Source: Lachnospiraceae bacterium (GTDB taxonomy: Bacteria > Bacillota > Clostridia > Lachnospirales > Lachnospiraceae). Taken from it: a stretch of 64,000 nt of DNA. Below are positions 19,634 through 29,599 of this stretch, one piece after another (the first letter of the stretch is position 1; each line of letters begins with the position of its first letter). The DNA lies in contig RYVZ01000004.1 of the NCBI GenBank assembly GCA_003979345.1, positions 1 to 64,000 of the forward strand, in the 5' to 3' direction. Below the pieces are notes generated by a model. The model made no database searches. It worked only from the letters and a program-made list of their open reading frames with translations, and had not been told where the DNA came from. The position numbers and the translations under genes were made by a program.

Positions 19634-20443
19634 GTGGATGAGAAAATGTTGGGAGAGCTGGCAGATCAAGCGCTTCATTTCGGGCTGAAAGTCGTATTTG
19701 CGGTTTTGACGTTTCTGATTGGCGTGCAGGTGATCAAATTGATCCGCAGGATCGTACAGAAGGCGCTGACCCGTGCCAATGCCGAAAAGGGCGTGCTTCA
19801 GTTTTTGGATTCGCTGTTAAAAGTAGCGCTCTATGTGGTTCTCATTTTCATGATCGCGACTTCGTTCGGTGTGAGCGTTGCAGGGGTCGTGACGCTTTTA
19901 GGATCGGCGGGCGTGGCGATCGGTCTGTCCCTTCAGGGAAGCCTGAGCAATCTGGCGGGCGGCGTGCTGATCCTTCTTCTGAAACCATTTAAGGTTGGGG
20001 ATTACATTATTGAAGATACCAAAGGAAACGAAGGAACCGTCACGGAAATCCAGATGTTCTATACGAAGCTTACAACACCGGATCAAAAAGTGATCATTCT
20101 GCCAAACGGAACGCTTGCCAATAGCAGTCTTACGAATGTAACAGCAAATGAAGAGCGGCGTTTGGATCTGACGGTTGGCATTTCCTATAGTGCGGACTTA
20201 AAAAAGGCGAAGGAAGTTGCAGATCAGGTGCTGCGTACACAGGGACAGGTTTTAATGGATCAGCCTGTTATGGTATTTGTCGATTCGCTTGGAGAGAGTG
20301 AAGTCGTGCTCGGTATGCGCTGTTATGTGCCGGGGAGTGCTTATTGGGACGTAAAATGGGCGCTGACCGAACGGGTCAAACTTGCTTTTGATGAAAACGG
20401 CATTGAAATCCCGTTTCCACAACTGGATGTGCATACGAAATGA
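19634..20443 (+). CDS. mscS: Small-conductance mechanosensitive channel, MscS family
   Basis: 269-residue membrane protein that releases solutes on hypo-osmotic shock. Three hydrophobic segments lie within residues 1-110, ending with the pore helix pattern GSAGVAIGLSLQGSLSNLAGG, followed by KPFKVGDYI and the cytoplasmic beta domain with VTEIQMFYTKL and LPNGTLANSSLTN. The start is GTG at 19634, nine bases behind AAAGGAGG; an ATG four codons later is a possible alternative. It is a minimal MscS, without extra domains. Confidence 0.93.
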   Translation: MDEKMLGELADQALHFGLKVVFAVLTFLIGVQVIKLIRRIVQKALTRANAEKGVLQFLDSLLKVALYVVLIFMIATSFGVSVAGVVTLLGSAGVAIGLSLQGSLSNLAGGVLILLLKPFKVGDYIIEDTKGNEGTVTEIQMFYTKLTTPDQKVIILPNGTLANSSLTNVTANEERRLDLTVGISYSADLKKAKEVADQVLRTQGQVLMDQPVMVFVDSLGESEVVLGMRCYVPGSAYWDVKWALTERVKLAFDENGIEIPFPQLDVHTK

Positions 20444-20553
20444 TGTGGCTGGCGGGTAATCATGGAACTGTTTATATCAATTTGTTTCATAAGATATAAG
20501 GTATAAGAATTTTATCAGCTGCCCATAAAACAGGCGCAGCACGGAGGCTAACA

Positions 20554-23106
20554 ATGAACTGCGAGGAATGGACAGCGTATTGTCAGGGACGTTTTTTAAT
20601 ATTAGACGGCGCCACAGGTTCGAACCTGATGCGTGCGGGTATGCCGGCAGGAGTATGTCCGGAACAATGGATATTGGAGCATCGGGACGTGATGTTGTCC
20701 CTGCAAAAGCGATATGTGGATGCGGGGAGTGATATCCTCTATGCACCGACTTTTACGGCAAACCGCTTAAAACTAAAGGAATACGGGCTGGATACCGGAC
20801 AGGAAAAACTGATCCGGGAATTGGTGGGGATATCAAAAGAAGCGTCCGCAGGGCGCGCGCTGATCGCCGGCGATCTGACAATGACCGGTGTGCAGCTTGC
20901 ACCGATCGGACCGCTTGATTTTGAAGAGCTTGTCGGAATCTATAAGGAACAGATCGGATATCTTTGCGAGGCGGGCGTTGATCTCCTTGTCGTTGAGACG
21001 ATGATGAGTCTGAATGAGACGCGCGCGGCCGTAATTGCGGCAAAGGAAGTGTGCAGCCTGCCCATCATGGCAAGTCTGACATTTGAAAAGGATGGAAGGA
21101 CATTGTTCGGAACCGATGCGCAGACAGCAGTTATCACTCTGCAAAGTCTGGGTGCCGCAGCGGTCGGCGCAAATTGCTCGACGGGACCGGATAAGATGCA
21201 GGGTCTGATCCGTGAAATGGCGCAGGTCGCCAATGTGCCGATCATTGCGAAGCCGAATGCGGGCATGCCGGTGCTGATGAAAGACGGTACGACCGACTAT
21301 CCGATGACTCCCGAAACGTTTGCGCGGGAAATGCAGCTTTTGACGGAGGCAGGCGCTTCTGTTGTGGGCGGCTGCTGCGGCACGACGCCGGAGCACATTG
21401 CAGAACTTGTACGGTCACTGAAGGGCAGAACGCCGCAGAACAGCAAACGTCAGACTGAACCCGGCAGAGGCATCTATTACCTGACTTCGGAGAGAAAGAC
21501 AGTTACTTTTTCATTAGAAAGTCCGTTTCTTGTCATAGGAGAGCGTATCAATCCGACCGGCAAAAAGAAGCTGCAGGCGCAGCTCAAAGAGGGGACGCTT
21601 TCGATGGTATCCGAATTTGCCGAAAGTCAGGAAAAAATGGGGGCGTCCATATTAGATGTCAACATGGGGATGCCGGGTATTGACGAAAAGGATATGATGC
21701 TGAAAGCAGTGGATCAGGTGACTATGGTCTCAAATCTGCCGCTTTCAATCGATTCGTCCCATGTGGAAGTGATAGAAGCAGCGTTGAGGCGTTATCCCGG
21801 CAGGGCACTGATCAATTCCATCTCTCTGGAAACAGAAAAATGCGAGCCGCTCTTAAGAATTGCGGAAAAGTACGGAGCGATGTTCATTCTGCTTCCGCTT
21901 TCTGATGAGGGACTGCCAAAAAATCTGGAAGAAAAATTTGAGATCATAGCTGCCATAGCGGACAGGGCGCAGGCGCATGGACTGACAAAACAGGATTTTA
22001 TCGTGGACGGACTCGTTATGACAGTCGGTGCGGACCCGGAAGCTGCGCTTCTGACGCTTCAGACGATCGCAAAATGCCGTGAGCTTGGATATGCAACGAC
22101 CTGCGGGTTATCCAATATTTCGTTCGGGCTGCCGGAACGCAGTTACGTTAATGCCTCGTTTTTGACGATGGCGATCCAAAACGGGCTGACGATGGCAATC
22201 GCAAATCCATCGCAGCATTTATTGATGAGTACGGCGTTTGCAGCCGATCTGTTATTGCATAAAGAGGGCGCAGACCTGCGCTATATCGAATATGCGTCTT
22301 ATGTGAAAGAGCAGGAGGCTTTAGAGGAAAAAAAGAAACTGTCGTGCGCCGCAGAGAGCGGGACGGCAGGACGGAACGACCGGGCAGATATGCAGTCTGA
22401 TACCGGAACGGAGAGCGCGGCATCAAAACCGGGGAGCATGGCGCCGGTATCGGAAAGCGCGGTATCCGGACCGTTTCTTCCGATCTATGAAGCGGTACTT
22501 CACGGAAAGCGGGGACAGATCGCAGAACTGACGGAGGAATTGCTGCGCGAACATCATGACGCACAGCAAATCTTAAATGATGCGCTCATGCCGGCTATAG
22601 ATGAAGTCGGAAAGCTGTTTGACAAAGGTACGTATTTCCTGCCCCAGCTTATTAACAGTGCCGAAGCGATGAAGCTCTCTATTGCGGTTTTGGAGCCGTA
22701 TCTTGCGCAGGGAGCCGGTGCCGAAGCGAAAGCCTGTGTCGTGATCGCGACCGTGAAGGGCGATATCCATGATATTGGAAAGAATCTGGTGGCGCTGATG
22801 TTAAAAAATCACGGCTTCCGTGTGGTCGATCTCGGTAAAGACGTGGAGGCGGAAACCATTATTCGGGCGGCAAAGGAGGAGCACGCGGAAATTATCGCGC
22901 TTTCGGCGCTGATGACCACAACGATGATGCAGATGAAAGAGGTTGTGCGGATCGCGCATGAGCGGAAACTTGCCGCAAAGATCATAATCGGAGGAGCAGT
23001 CATTACGCAGGACTTTGCCGATGAGATCGGTGCGGACGGATATTCCAGCGATGCGGCGGAGGCAGTATTACTTGTCAGGAGGCTGCTGCATCTGAAGGAA
23101 TCGTGA
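20554..23106 (+). CDS. metH: B12-dependent methionine synthase lacking the reactivation domain
   Basis: Transfers methyl from 5-methyltetrahydrofolate via cobalamin to homocysteine. Domain order in 850 residues: homocysteine methyltransferase (about 1-290, zinc cysteines in GANCS and GGCCGT), pterin-binding domain (about 320-585, IGERINPTGKKK), a hydrophilic linker (about 592-645), and the cobalamin cap and binding domains with DIHDIGKN near 736 supplying the axial His. E. coli MetH is over 1200 residues because of a C-terminal AdoMet reactivation domain. This short form is typical of clostridia and needs a separate reactivation protein not seen here. GGAGG precedes the ATG. Confidence 0.92.
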   Translation: MNCEEWTAYCQGRFLILDGATGSNLMRAGMPAGVCPEQWILEHRDVMLSLQKRYVDAGSDILYAPTFTANRLKLKEYGLDTGQEKLIRELVGISKEASAGRALIAGDLTMTGVQLAPIGPLDFEELVGIYKEQIGYLCEAGVDLLVVETMMSLNETRAAVIAAKEVCSLPIMASLTFEKDGRTLFGTDAQTAVITLQSLGAAAVGANCSTGPDKMQGLIREMAQVANVPIIAKPNAGMPVLMKDGTTDYPMTPETFAREMQLLTEAGASVVGGCCGTTPEHIAELVRSLKGRTPQNSKRQTEPGRGIYYLTSERKTVTFSLESPFLVIGERINPTGKKKLQAQLKEGTLSMVSEFAESQEKMGASILDVNMGMPGIDEKDMMLKAVDQVTMVSNLPLSIDSSHVEVIEAALRRYPGRALINSISLETEKCEPLLRIAEKYGAMFILLPLSDEGLPKNLEEKFEIIAAIADRAQAHGLTKQDFIVDGLVMTVGADPEAALLTLQTIAKCRELGYATTCGLSNISFGLPERSYVNASFLTMAIQNGLTMAIANPSQHLLMSTAFAADLLLHKEGADLRYIEYASYVKEQEALEEKKKLSCAAESGTAGRNDRADMQSDTGTESAASKPGSMAPVSESAVSGPFLPIYEAVLHGKRGQIAELTEELLREHHDAQQILNDALMPAIDEVGKLFDKGTYFLPQLINSAEAMKLSIAVLEPYLAQGAGAEAKACVVIATVKGDIHDIGKNLVALMLKNHGFRVVDLGKDVEAETIIRAAKEEHAEIIALSALMTTTMMQMKEVVRIAHERKLAAKIIIGGAVITQDFADEIGADGYSSDAAEAVLLVRRLLHLKES

Positions 23107-23138
23107 GGGCATTCCCCTCAAATCTGGCTGGATCAATC

Positions 23139-23255
23139 ATGATCAGACGGAAAAGACAGCAGGCAGAAAGAAAACCGAAAGAAAGCAAAAAACCGAAAGA
23201 AAGCAAAAAACCGAAAGAAAGCAAAAAACAGAAAGAAAACAGAAATAAACATTAA
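23139..23255 (+). CDS. Possible 38-residue basic micropeptide with three PKESKK repeats
   Basis: An ATG-initiated frame between metH and the second acetolactate synthase encodes MIRRKRQQAERK, then PKESKK three times, then QKENRNKH and a stop. The 18-bp DNA repeat is a multiple of three and stays in frame with the ATG, which is what a coding repeat would look like. Against it: no clear ribosome site upstream of the ATG, and the tract is purine-rich low complexity. It has no branched-chain codon run, so it is not a classical attenuator leader. It could also be plain repeat expansion in a spacer. Confidence 0.3.
   Translation: MIRRKRQQAERKPKESKKPKESKKPKESKKQKENRNKH
23175..23228 (+). repeat. Three perfect 18-bp tandem repeats
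   Basis: CCGAAAGAAAGCAAAAAA occurs three times in direct tandem, followed by a degenerate copy that merges into the A-rich leader of the next gene. No spacers are present, so it is not CRISPR-like. Confidence 0.95.
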
Positions 23256-23301
23256 GTAAATAGAAAACAAACAGAAAGTAAGCAGAAAGGTATGGTAACA
23301 G

Positions 23302-24918
23302 ATGATGATCGGTGCAGATGCAATGGTAAAATGTCTCGAAGAGGAACATGTCAGCATGGTGTTCGGGTACCCCGGAGTGGCAATCTGTCCTTTTTATAAC
23401 AGCATTCTTGAATCGGATATCCGGACGATCCTTGTGCGGACCGAACAGAATGCGGCGCATGCCGCAAGCGGTGTTGCACGAACGACCGGCGGCGTCGGTG
23501 TCTGCGCAGTCACTAGCGGACCGGGGGCGACCAACCTGATCACCGGGATTGCAACTGCATTTGCAGACAGCATACCGCTTGTCTGCATTACCGGACAGGT
23601 GAACAGCGAACTGCTCGGCAGCGATGTGTTTCAGGAGGCGGATATCACGGGCGCAGTCGAGTCTTTTGTAAAATACAGCTATCTTGTGCGCGATGTGAAT
23701 GATATTCCCAGGATTTTCAAAGAAGCGTTTCATATTGCGTCCACAGGCCGAAAAGGACCTGTTCTGATTGATGTGCCGATCAATGTTCAAAATGCACGAA
23801 TAGATAAATGGAGCTATCCGGAGAGCGTTTCGCTCAGGACCTACAAACCGACCGTGAAAGGAAATATGGTACAGATCAAAAAGGTGGTCAGGGAACTGGC
23901 GAAAGCGAAGCGTCCGTTGATCTGCGCCGGAGGAGGCGTGCATTTAAGCGAAGCGCAGGAAAGTCTGCGGAGTTTTGTGGAAACTTACCGGATCCCGGTC
24001 GTATCGACCATGATGGGGATCGGCGTCATGCCGACTGAGCATCCGCTATATTATGGGATGGTCGGCAATAACGGGAAGCCTTTCGCAAACCGCGCGATCA
24101 ACGAATCGGATTTATTGATCATGGTGGGTGCGCGCGTCGCAGACAGAGCCGTCAATCAGCCGGATCTGATCACGAAAGACAAAATACTGGTTCACATTGA
24201 TGTGGATCCTGCCGAGATCGGCAAGAATGCGGGACCGACGATCCCGCTTGTCGGAGATGCAAAGCATATTTTTGAAGATTTATCCGCACAGGATATTACG
24301 GGAGAATACGGGGAATGGCTGAAGCTGCTTGAAAGCTACCGCGAACGGATGCAGCCGCGTCGTGAGGAATATGCCGGTCATGTGGATCCTGCGTGCTTTA
24401 TCCGCCTGCTTTCCGAAGAAATGGAAGAGGATGCGGTGTATGTTGCGGATGTCGGACAGAATCAGATCTGGTCCTGTGCTTACCATATCGTGAAAAAAGG
24501 ACAATTCCTCACATCGGGGGGAATGGGAACGATGGGATATTCCATCCCGGCAGCGGTGGGCGCCAAACTTGCCAATCCGCACAGACAGGTCGTTGCGGTG
24601 TGCGGGGACGGTTCGTTTCAGATGTCGATGATGGAGCTTGCAACCATGCGTCAGCATGACGTTGCTGCCAAGATCATCGTTCTGAAAAATAACTATCTGG
24701 GTATGGTGCGGCAGTACCAGCACTTTACTTATGACGACCGCTATTCGGTCGTTGACTTAAGCGGCAGCCCCGATATAGCGAAAATTGCAGCAGCCTATGA
24801 CATGGACTGTATCGTGCTTCAAAATATGGAGCATGCAAAAGATGCCATTCGAACATTTCTCAATGCCAAAGAGCCGATTCTGATGGTATGCGAGATTCAT
24901 CCGATGGATCTTGTCTAA
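23302..24918 (+). CDS. ilvB: Acetolactate synthase large subunit, copy 2
   Basis: A 538-residue ThDP enzyme of the acetohydroxyacid synthase family, clearly diverged from the copy at 4541. It has the ThDP Glu in RTEQNAAHAASG, TSGPGATNLITG, and the ThDP/Mg motif GDGSFQMSMMELATM..NN..GM. The substrate-side segment differs: GYPGVAICPFYNSIL here against GYPGGTILNVYDALY in copy 1. The next two genes are regulatory subunits, so this copy is probably the feedback-controlled biosynthetic enzyme. A start three bases downstream (ATG 23305) is equally possible. The unusual repeat-containing leader lies directly upstream. Confidence 0.9.
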   Translation: MMIGADAMVKCLEEEHVSMVFGYPGVAICPFYNSILESDIRTILVRTEQNAAHAASGVARTTGGVGVCAVTSGPGATNLITGIATAFADSIPLVCITGQVNSELLGSDVFQEADITGAVESFVKYSYLVRDVNDIPRIFKEAFHIASTGRKGPVLIDVPINVQNARIDKWSYPESVSLRTYKPTVKGNMVQIKKVVRELAKAKRPLICAGGGVHLSEAQESLRSFVETYRIPVVSTMMGIGVMPTEHPLYYGMVGNNGKPFANRAINESDLLIMVGARVADRAVNQPDLITKDKILVHIDVDPAEIGKNAGPTIPLVGDAKHIFEDLSAQDITGEYGEWLKLLESYRERMQPRREEYAGHVDPACFIRLLSEEMEEDAVYVADVGQNQIWSCAYHIVKKGQFLTSGGMGTMGYSIPAAVGAKLANPHRQVVAVCGDGSFQMSMMELATMRQHDVAAKIIVLKNNYLGMVRQYQHFTYDDRYSVVDLSGSPDIAKIAAAYDMDCIVLQNMEHAKDAIRTFLNAKEPILMVCEIHPMDLV

Positions 24919-24951
24919 GATGCCGGAATTTGGAAAGGACGTGATTGTTTC

Positions 24952-25440
24952 ATGAAAAAAATATATTCCGTACTGGTGGAGAACCGTTCGGGTGTGCTCA
25001 GTAAAGTTGCCGGACTTTTTTCGAGAAGATGCTTTAATATCGATTCACTTGCAGTGGGAGAGACCGACGATCCGGCCGTTTCCTGCATGACGATCGTGAG
25101 TACCGGGGATAAGCGGACCGTCGAGCAGATTGAGAAGCAGCTTAATAAAAAGCTGGATGTCATCAAAGTCAAAACATTTGACGAGCCGCACAGCATCAGC
25201 AGGGAGCTCATGCTTGTCAAGGTCAAATATAATAAAAGCAACCGCAGGGATATCATGGAGACCTGCGATATTCTGAATGCGCAGATCGTCGATATGTCTA
25301 AAACAATGATGACGATTCAAATCTGTGATGAACCGGACCGCATCAATCTGCTGATCCAGATGCTACAGACGATCAGCATTGTCGAGGTGGCACGGACAGG
25401 CACACTTGCCCTGCCGAAATGCATGGAGTCGGAGAATTGA
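24952..25440 (+). CDS. ilvN: Acetolactate synthase small (regulatory) subunit, copy 1
   Basis: 162 residues with the N-terminal ACT domain (YSVLVENRSGVLSKVAGLFSRR, shown here only in part by its VENRSGVLSKVAGLF core) and the C-terminal IlvN domain (SRELMLVKVKYN, VARTGTLALPK). It activates the catalytic subunit and gives valine feedback in known members. It sits 33 bases behind copy 2 of the large subunit and is followed by a second small subunit of similar length, an uncommon duplication. Confidence 0.92.
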   Translation: MKKIYSVLVENRSGVLSKVAGLFSRRCFNIDSLAVGETDDPAVSCMTIVSTGDKRTVEQIEKQLNKKLDVIKVKTFDEPHSISRELMLVKVKYNKSNRRDIMETCDILNAQIVDMSKTMMTIQICDEPDRINLLIQMLQTISIVEVARTGTLALPKCMESEN

Positions 25441-25497
25441 CAAAACCGCTTTATATTGCTACAATAAAAACCGTATGCAGTAGAAAGGAATAAAGTC

Positions 25498-25998
25498 ATG
25501 AATAAACGAGTATTTCAGTTGTTGGTTGATAACACTTCCGGCGTTTTAAGCCGCATTTCCGGTCTGTTTTCAAGACGGGGCTATAATATTGAAAGCATCA
25601 CCGCAGGCACGACCGCAGACTCCAAGATTACCCGCATCACCATTGTGGCAACCGGGGATGAGACGATCTTGCAGCAGATTGAAAAACAGGTTGCCAAACT
25701 GGTTGATGTCCGCGATATTCATGAACTGAAGCCCTCGGAGAGTGTTTACCGTGAACTTGCGCTGATCAAGGTGCGGACGAATTCGGTATCGGACCGACAG
25801 TATATCATGTCGAATGCTGATATTTTCCGCGCGAAGATCGTCGATGTCAGTCCGGAAAGCCTGATGGTGGAGATTACGGGGGATCAGTCCAAGATCGACG
25901 CATTTTTGAACCTGCTTAGCGATTATCAGATATTGGAGCTTGCGAGAACGGGAATTGCGGGATTGTGCCGTGGAACAGAGGGAGTTGTGTGGCTCTAA
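25498..25998 (+). CDS. ilvH: Acetolactate synthase small (regulatory) subunit, copy 2
   Basis: 166 residues, same two-domain plan as the preceding gene: an ACT domain with VDNTSGVLSRISGLFSRRGY and a C-terminal domain ending VARTGIAGL-like (ELARTGIAGLCRG). It is closer to the IlvH/IlvN consensus in the RRGYNIES stretch than copy 1 (RRCFNIDS). The two may serve the two catalytic subunits or form mixed regulatory dimers. It is followed by a leader with two hairpins and then ilvC. Confidence 0.92.
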   Translation: MNKRVFQLLVDNTSGVLSRISGLFSRRGYNIESITAGTTADSKITRITIVATGDETILQQIEKQVAKLVDVRDIHELKPSESVYRELALIKVRTNSVSDRQYIMSNADIFRAKIVDVSPESLMVEITGDQSKIDAFLNLLSDYQILELARTGIAGLCRGTEGVVWL

Positions 25999-26000
25999 AT

Positions 26001-26069
26001 AAGATTTTGCGTTCCGCAAATCTCTTGGAAGAAATACCAGAGGCAAAAAAGAACGATTCGTGTTCTTTT
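26001..26069 (+). promoter_or_regulatory. Two hairpins in the ilvC leader
   Basis: The first hairpin (about 26001-26022) pairs AGATTTTGCG with CGCAAATCT. The second pairs AAAAGAAC with GTTCTTTT around a 7-nt loop and ends in a short T run, about 47 bases before the ilvC start. It could be a weak terminator between ilvH and ilvC or an attenuator. No T-box consensus (GGTGGTACCGCG-like) is present. Confidence 0.4.
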
Positions 26070-26074
26070 GATAG

Positions 26075-27133
<1,059 letters not shown>

Positions 27134-27187
27134 TTTCTTCGCGCGAAACTGGCGGGTGTGATGAAAGCCGTGTAAATGCAGATACAG

Positions 27188-27273
27188 GCGCCTCCGTATG
27201 AATTGCGGAGGCGCTCGTCATAAAGCAGAGTCTGAATAAGTGCCTCCATGTCCGGCGTCGGTGCAATGGGAGG
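27188..27273 (+). promoter_or_regulatory. Alternative-hairpin leader upstream of leuCD
   Basis: GCGCCTCCG (27188-27196) and CGGAGGCGC (27206-27214) form a perfect 9-bp hairpin without a U-tract. About 25 bases later GTGCCTCCAT can pair either with ATGGGAGG downstream or with the GGAGGCGC of the first hairpin, so two exclusive folds are possible. The rest of the 211-base gap between ilvC and leuC shows no gene. Confidence 0.35.
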
Positions 27274-27344
27274 GTGTTTTGCAGGGTGAAAAAATCCGAT
27301 TGATTCAGAAATAGAGGAATTGAAAGAAAGGCAGGGTTATACAT

Positions 27345-28610
27345 ATGGGAATGACGATGACGCAAAAGATTCTTGCCGCACATGCAGGCCTTGACTATGT
27401 GCAGGCGGGGCAGTTGATTGAGGCGGACTTGGATTTGGTCCTCGGTAATGATATCACAAGTCCGGTGGCAATCCATGAATTTGATAAAATGAACGTGGAC
27501 GGTGTATTTCATAAGGACAAGATTGCGCTTGTACCCGATCATTTTGTGCCGAATAAAGATATTAAGTCTGCGGAACATTGTAAATGTGTGCGGGAATTTG
27601 CCCGCCGCAATGAGATCACCAACTATTTTGAGGTCGGACAGATGGGAATCGAGCATGCGCTTTTGCCGGAAAAAGGACTGACGGTTGCAGGGGATGTGAT
27701 CATCGGCGCGGATTCCCATACTTGCACTTACGGCGCGCTCGGTGCGTTTTCAACCGGTGTCGGCAGTACGGATATGGCGGCAGGCATGGCAACCGGTAAG
27801 GCATGGTTTAAGGTACCCTCGGCGATCAGGTTCATTCTGACCGGAAAACCGGCGAAATGGATCAGCGGCAAGGACATCATTCTGCATATCATCGGTATGA
27901 TCGGCGTGGATGGCGCACTCTACAAATCCATGGAGTTTACAGGAGACGGCATTGCACATCTTACCATGGATGACCGGTTTACGATCGCCAACATGGCGAT
28001 CGAGGCGGGCGGAAAGAACGGCATTTTCCCGGTTGATGAGCTTGCAGAGGCTTATTTGAAAGAACATTCGACGCGAAATTACACCATTTATGAGGCGGAT
28101 GAGGATGCTGTTTATGACGAGACGTATACGATCGATCTGTCAAAGTTAAGACCGACTGTTGCTTTTCCGCATCTGCCTGAAAATACAAAGACTGTGGATG
28201 AGATCAAAGAGGATATTCCCATTCATCAGGTAGTCATCGGTTCCTGCACGAACGGGCGGCTTGATGATCTGCGCATTGCGGCAGGTATCTTAAAAGGCCG
28301 GCATATTGCTGGCGGTATGCGTTGTATCATTATCCCTGCCACACAGAAGATCTATCTGGATGCCATGGAAGAAGGGCTGTTAAAAATATTTATCGAGGCA
28401 GGAGCGGTTGTCAGCACACCGACATGCGGACCGTGCCTCGGCGGTTATATGGGAATCTTAGCGGAAGGTGAGCGCTGTGTTTCTACAACAAACCGCAATT
28501 TTGTGGGCAGAATGGGACATGTCAATTCCGAGATATATCTTGCGTCTCCGGCGGTAGCGGCAGCAAGCGCGGTAACCGGTAAAATCAGCTGTCCTTGTGA
28601 ATTGTCTTAA
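27345..28610 (+). CDS. leuC: 3-isopropylmalate dehydratase large subunit
   Basis: Iron-sulfur subunit that isomerises 2- to 3-isopropylmalate. The 421 residues place it in the short HacA/LeuC subgroup found in clostridia and archaea. The 4Fe-4S ligands are Cys in VIGSCTNGR and the pair in [24 protein letters not shown] is the substrate loop. The start ATG gives [15 protein letters not shown], the usual N terminus. It pairs with leuD just downstream. Confidence 0.95.
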   Translation: MGMTMTQKILAAHAGLDYVQAGQLIEADLDLVLGNDITSPVAIHEFDKMNVDGVFHKDKIALVPDHFVPNKDIKSAEHCKCVREFARRNEITNYFEVGQMGIEHALLPEKGLTVAGDVIIGADSHTCTYGALGAFSTGVGSTDMAAGMATGKAWFKVPSAIRFILTGKPAKWISGKDIILHIIGMIGVDGALYKSMEFTGDGIAHLTMDDRFTIANMAIEAGGKNGIFPVDELAEAYLKEHSTRNYTIYEADEDAVYDETYTIDLSKLRPTVAFPHLPENTKTVDEIKEDIPIHQVVIGSCTNGRLDDLRIAAGILKGRHIAGGMRCIIIPATQKIYLDAMEEGLLKIFIEAGAVVSTPTCGPCLGGYMGILAEGERCVSTTNRNFVGRMGHVNSEIYLASPAVAAASAVTGKISCPCELS

Positions 28611-28637
28611 TGGTTTAATGTGAGAAGGGAGTATAGG

Positions 28638-29126
28638 ATGAAATCAGCAAAAGGATTTGTTCATAAATTTGGCGATAACGTTGATACTGACGTGATCATT
28701 CCGGCGAGATACTTAAACACTTCCAAAGCAGAGGAACTTGCGGCACATTGTATGGAAGATATTGATGCGGATTTTGTGAAAAAAGTAAAGACAGGCGATA
28801 TCATCGTCGCAACGAAAAATTTCGGATGCGGATCTTCCCGTGAGCATGCGCCGATCGCAATTAAGGCGGCAGGCATAAGCTGCGTGATCGCAGAGACGTT
28901 TGCACGGATTTTTTACCGCAATTCCATCAATATCGGACTTCCGATCGTGGAGTGTCCGGAAGCGGCGGCGGAGATCAATGCCGGGGATGAAGTAGAAGTG
29001 GATTTTGACAGTGGTGTCATTACAGACGTAACCACCGGAAAACAATATCAGGGACAGGCCTTCCCGGAGTTTATGCAAAAGATCATAGACGCCGAAGGTC
29101 TTGTTAATTATATCAACGCAAAATGA
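28638..29126 (+). CDS. leuD: 3-isopropylmalate dehydratase small subunit
   Basis: 162-residue swivelling domain partner of LeuC, with [16 protein letters not shown] and the substrate-binding [14 protein letters not shown] motif, both intact. A GTG at 28620 could extend it by six residues, but the AGAAGGGA ribosome site lies between and fits the ATG at 28638. Its stop overlaps the start of the following NusG-II gene by four bases. Confidence 0.95.
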   Translation: MKSAKGFVHKFGDNVDTDVIIPARYLNTSKAEELAAHCMEDIDADFVKKVKTGDIIVATKNFGCGSSREHAPIAIKAAGISCVIAETFARIFYRNSINIGLPIVECPEAAAEINAGDEVEVDFDSGVITDVTTGKQYQGQAFPEFMQKIIDAEGLVNYINAK

Positions 29127-29515
29127 GACGCAGGGATTTCTTCTTTGGTGCCGGCGTCGTACTGTTTGTGGTCATATGCTTTTTTCTGCGCGGTCTGCTG
29201 TATGGGGATCAGGCTGTTTATGTGGAGATCTTACAGGACGGAAGCCTTATCCGGCGTGAAAAACTGTCTGATTTAGAAGGACAGGAGCTTCGCATTGAAT
29301 CTGCAGACGGAGGCTTTAATCTAATCGATTTTCAGGAGGGCGCTGTCTGGGTGAAGGAGGCGGATTGTGAGAATGGTGATTGTATCAGACAGGGCATGAT
29401 CCGTCGCACGGGAGAGAGTATTATCTGCCTGCCGCATAAATTAACTGTCACGATTGTCGGAAATGTAGATAGTGCAGATACGGACGGAGAAATATATGAC
29501 AGTATCGTCAGATAA
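29123..29515 (+). CDS. NusG domain II family exported/membrane protein
   Basis: 130 residues: an N-terminal RRR plus hydrophobic span (about 7-26) followed by an external beta-rich domain of the NusG_II type. The three cysteines in DCENGDC and ICLPH are characteristic. In related genomes this protein accompanies a Gx-type membrane protein, as here. The role is unclear; respiratory or flavin-related functions have been suggested from context only. It is translationally coupled to leuD by a 4-base overlap. Confidence 0.8.
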   Translation: MRRRDFFFGAGVVLFVVICFFLRGLLYGDQAVYVEILQDGSLIRREKLSDLEGQELRIESADGGFNLIDFQEGAVWVKEADCENGDCIRQGMIRRTGESIICLPHKLTVTIVGNVDSADTDGEIYDSIVR

Positions 29516-29599
29516 AATGTGGTTGAAGCATAGCCGGGCGTATAATTTTATAGAATCATCTAAATTCACCAATCATTTTTAAGTACGAAACAGGAGCAG

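Noticed and set aside
20616..20627. AGGTTCGAACCT, resembling a tRNA T-loop
   Set aside because: It lies inside metH coding sequence and no acceptor or anticodon stem can be formed around it.
23175..23228. Short tandem repeats as a possible CRISPR
   Set aside because: Units are directly adjacent, without spacers, and there is no cas gene.
23143..23943. Minus-strand open frame with FRFFAFF repeats
   Set aside because: It is the complement of the 18-bp purine-rich repeat and of the acetolactate synthase gene; no start signal and no plausible protein.
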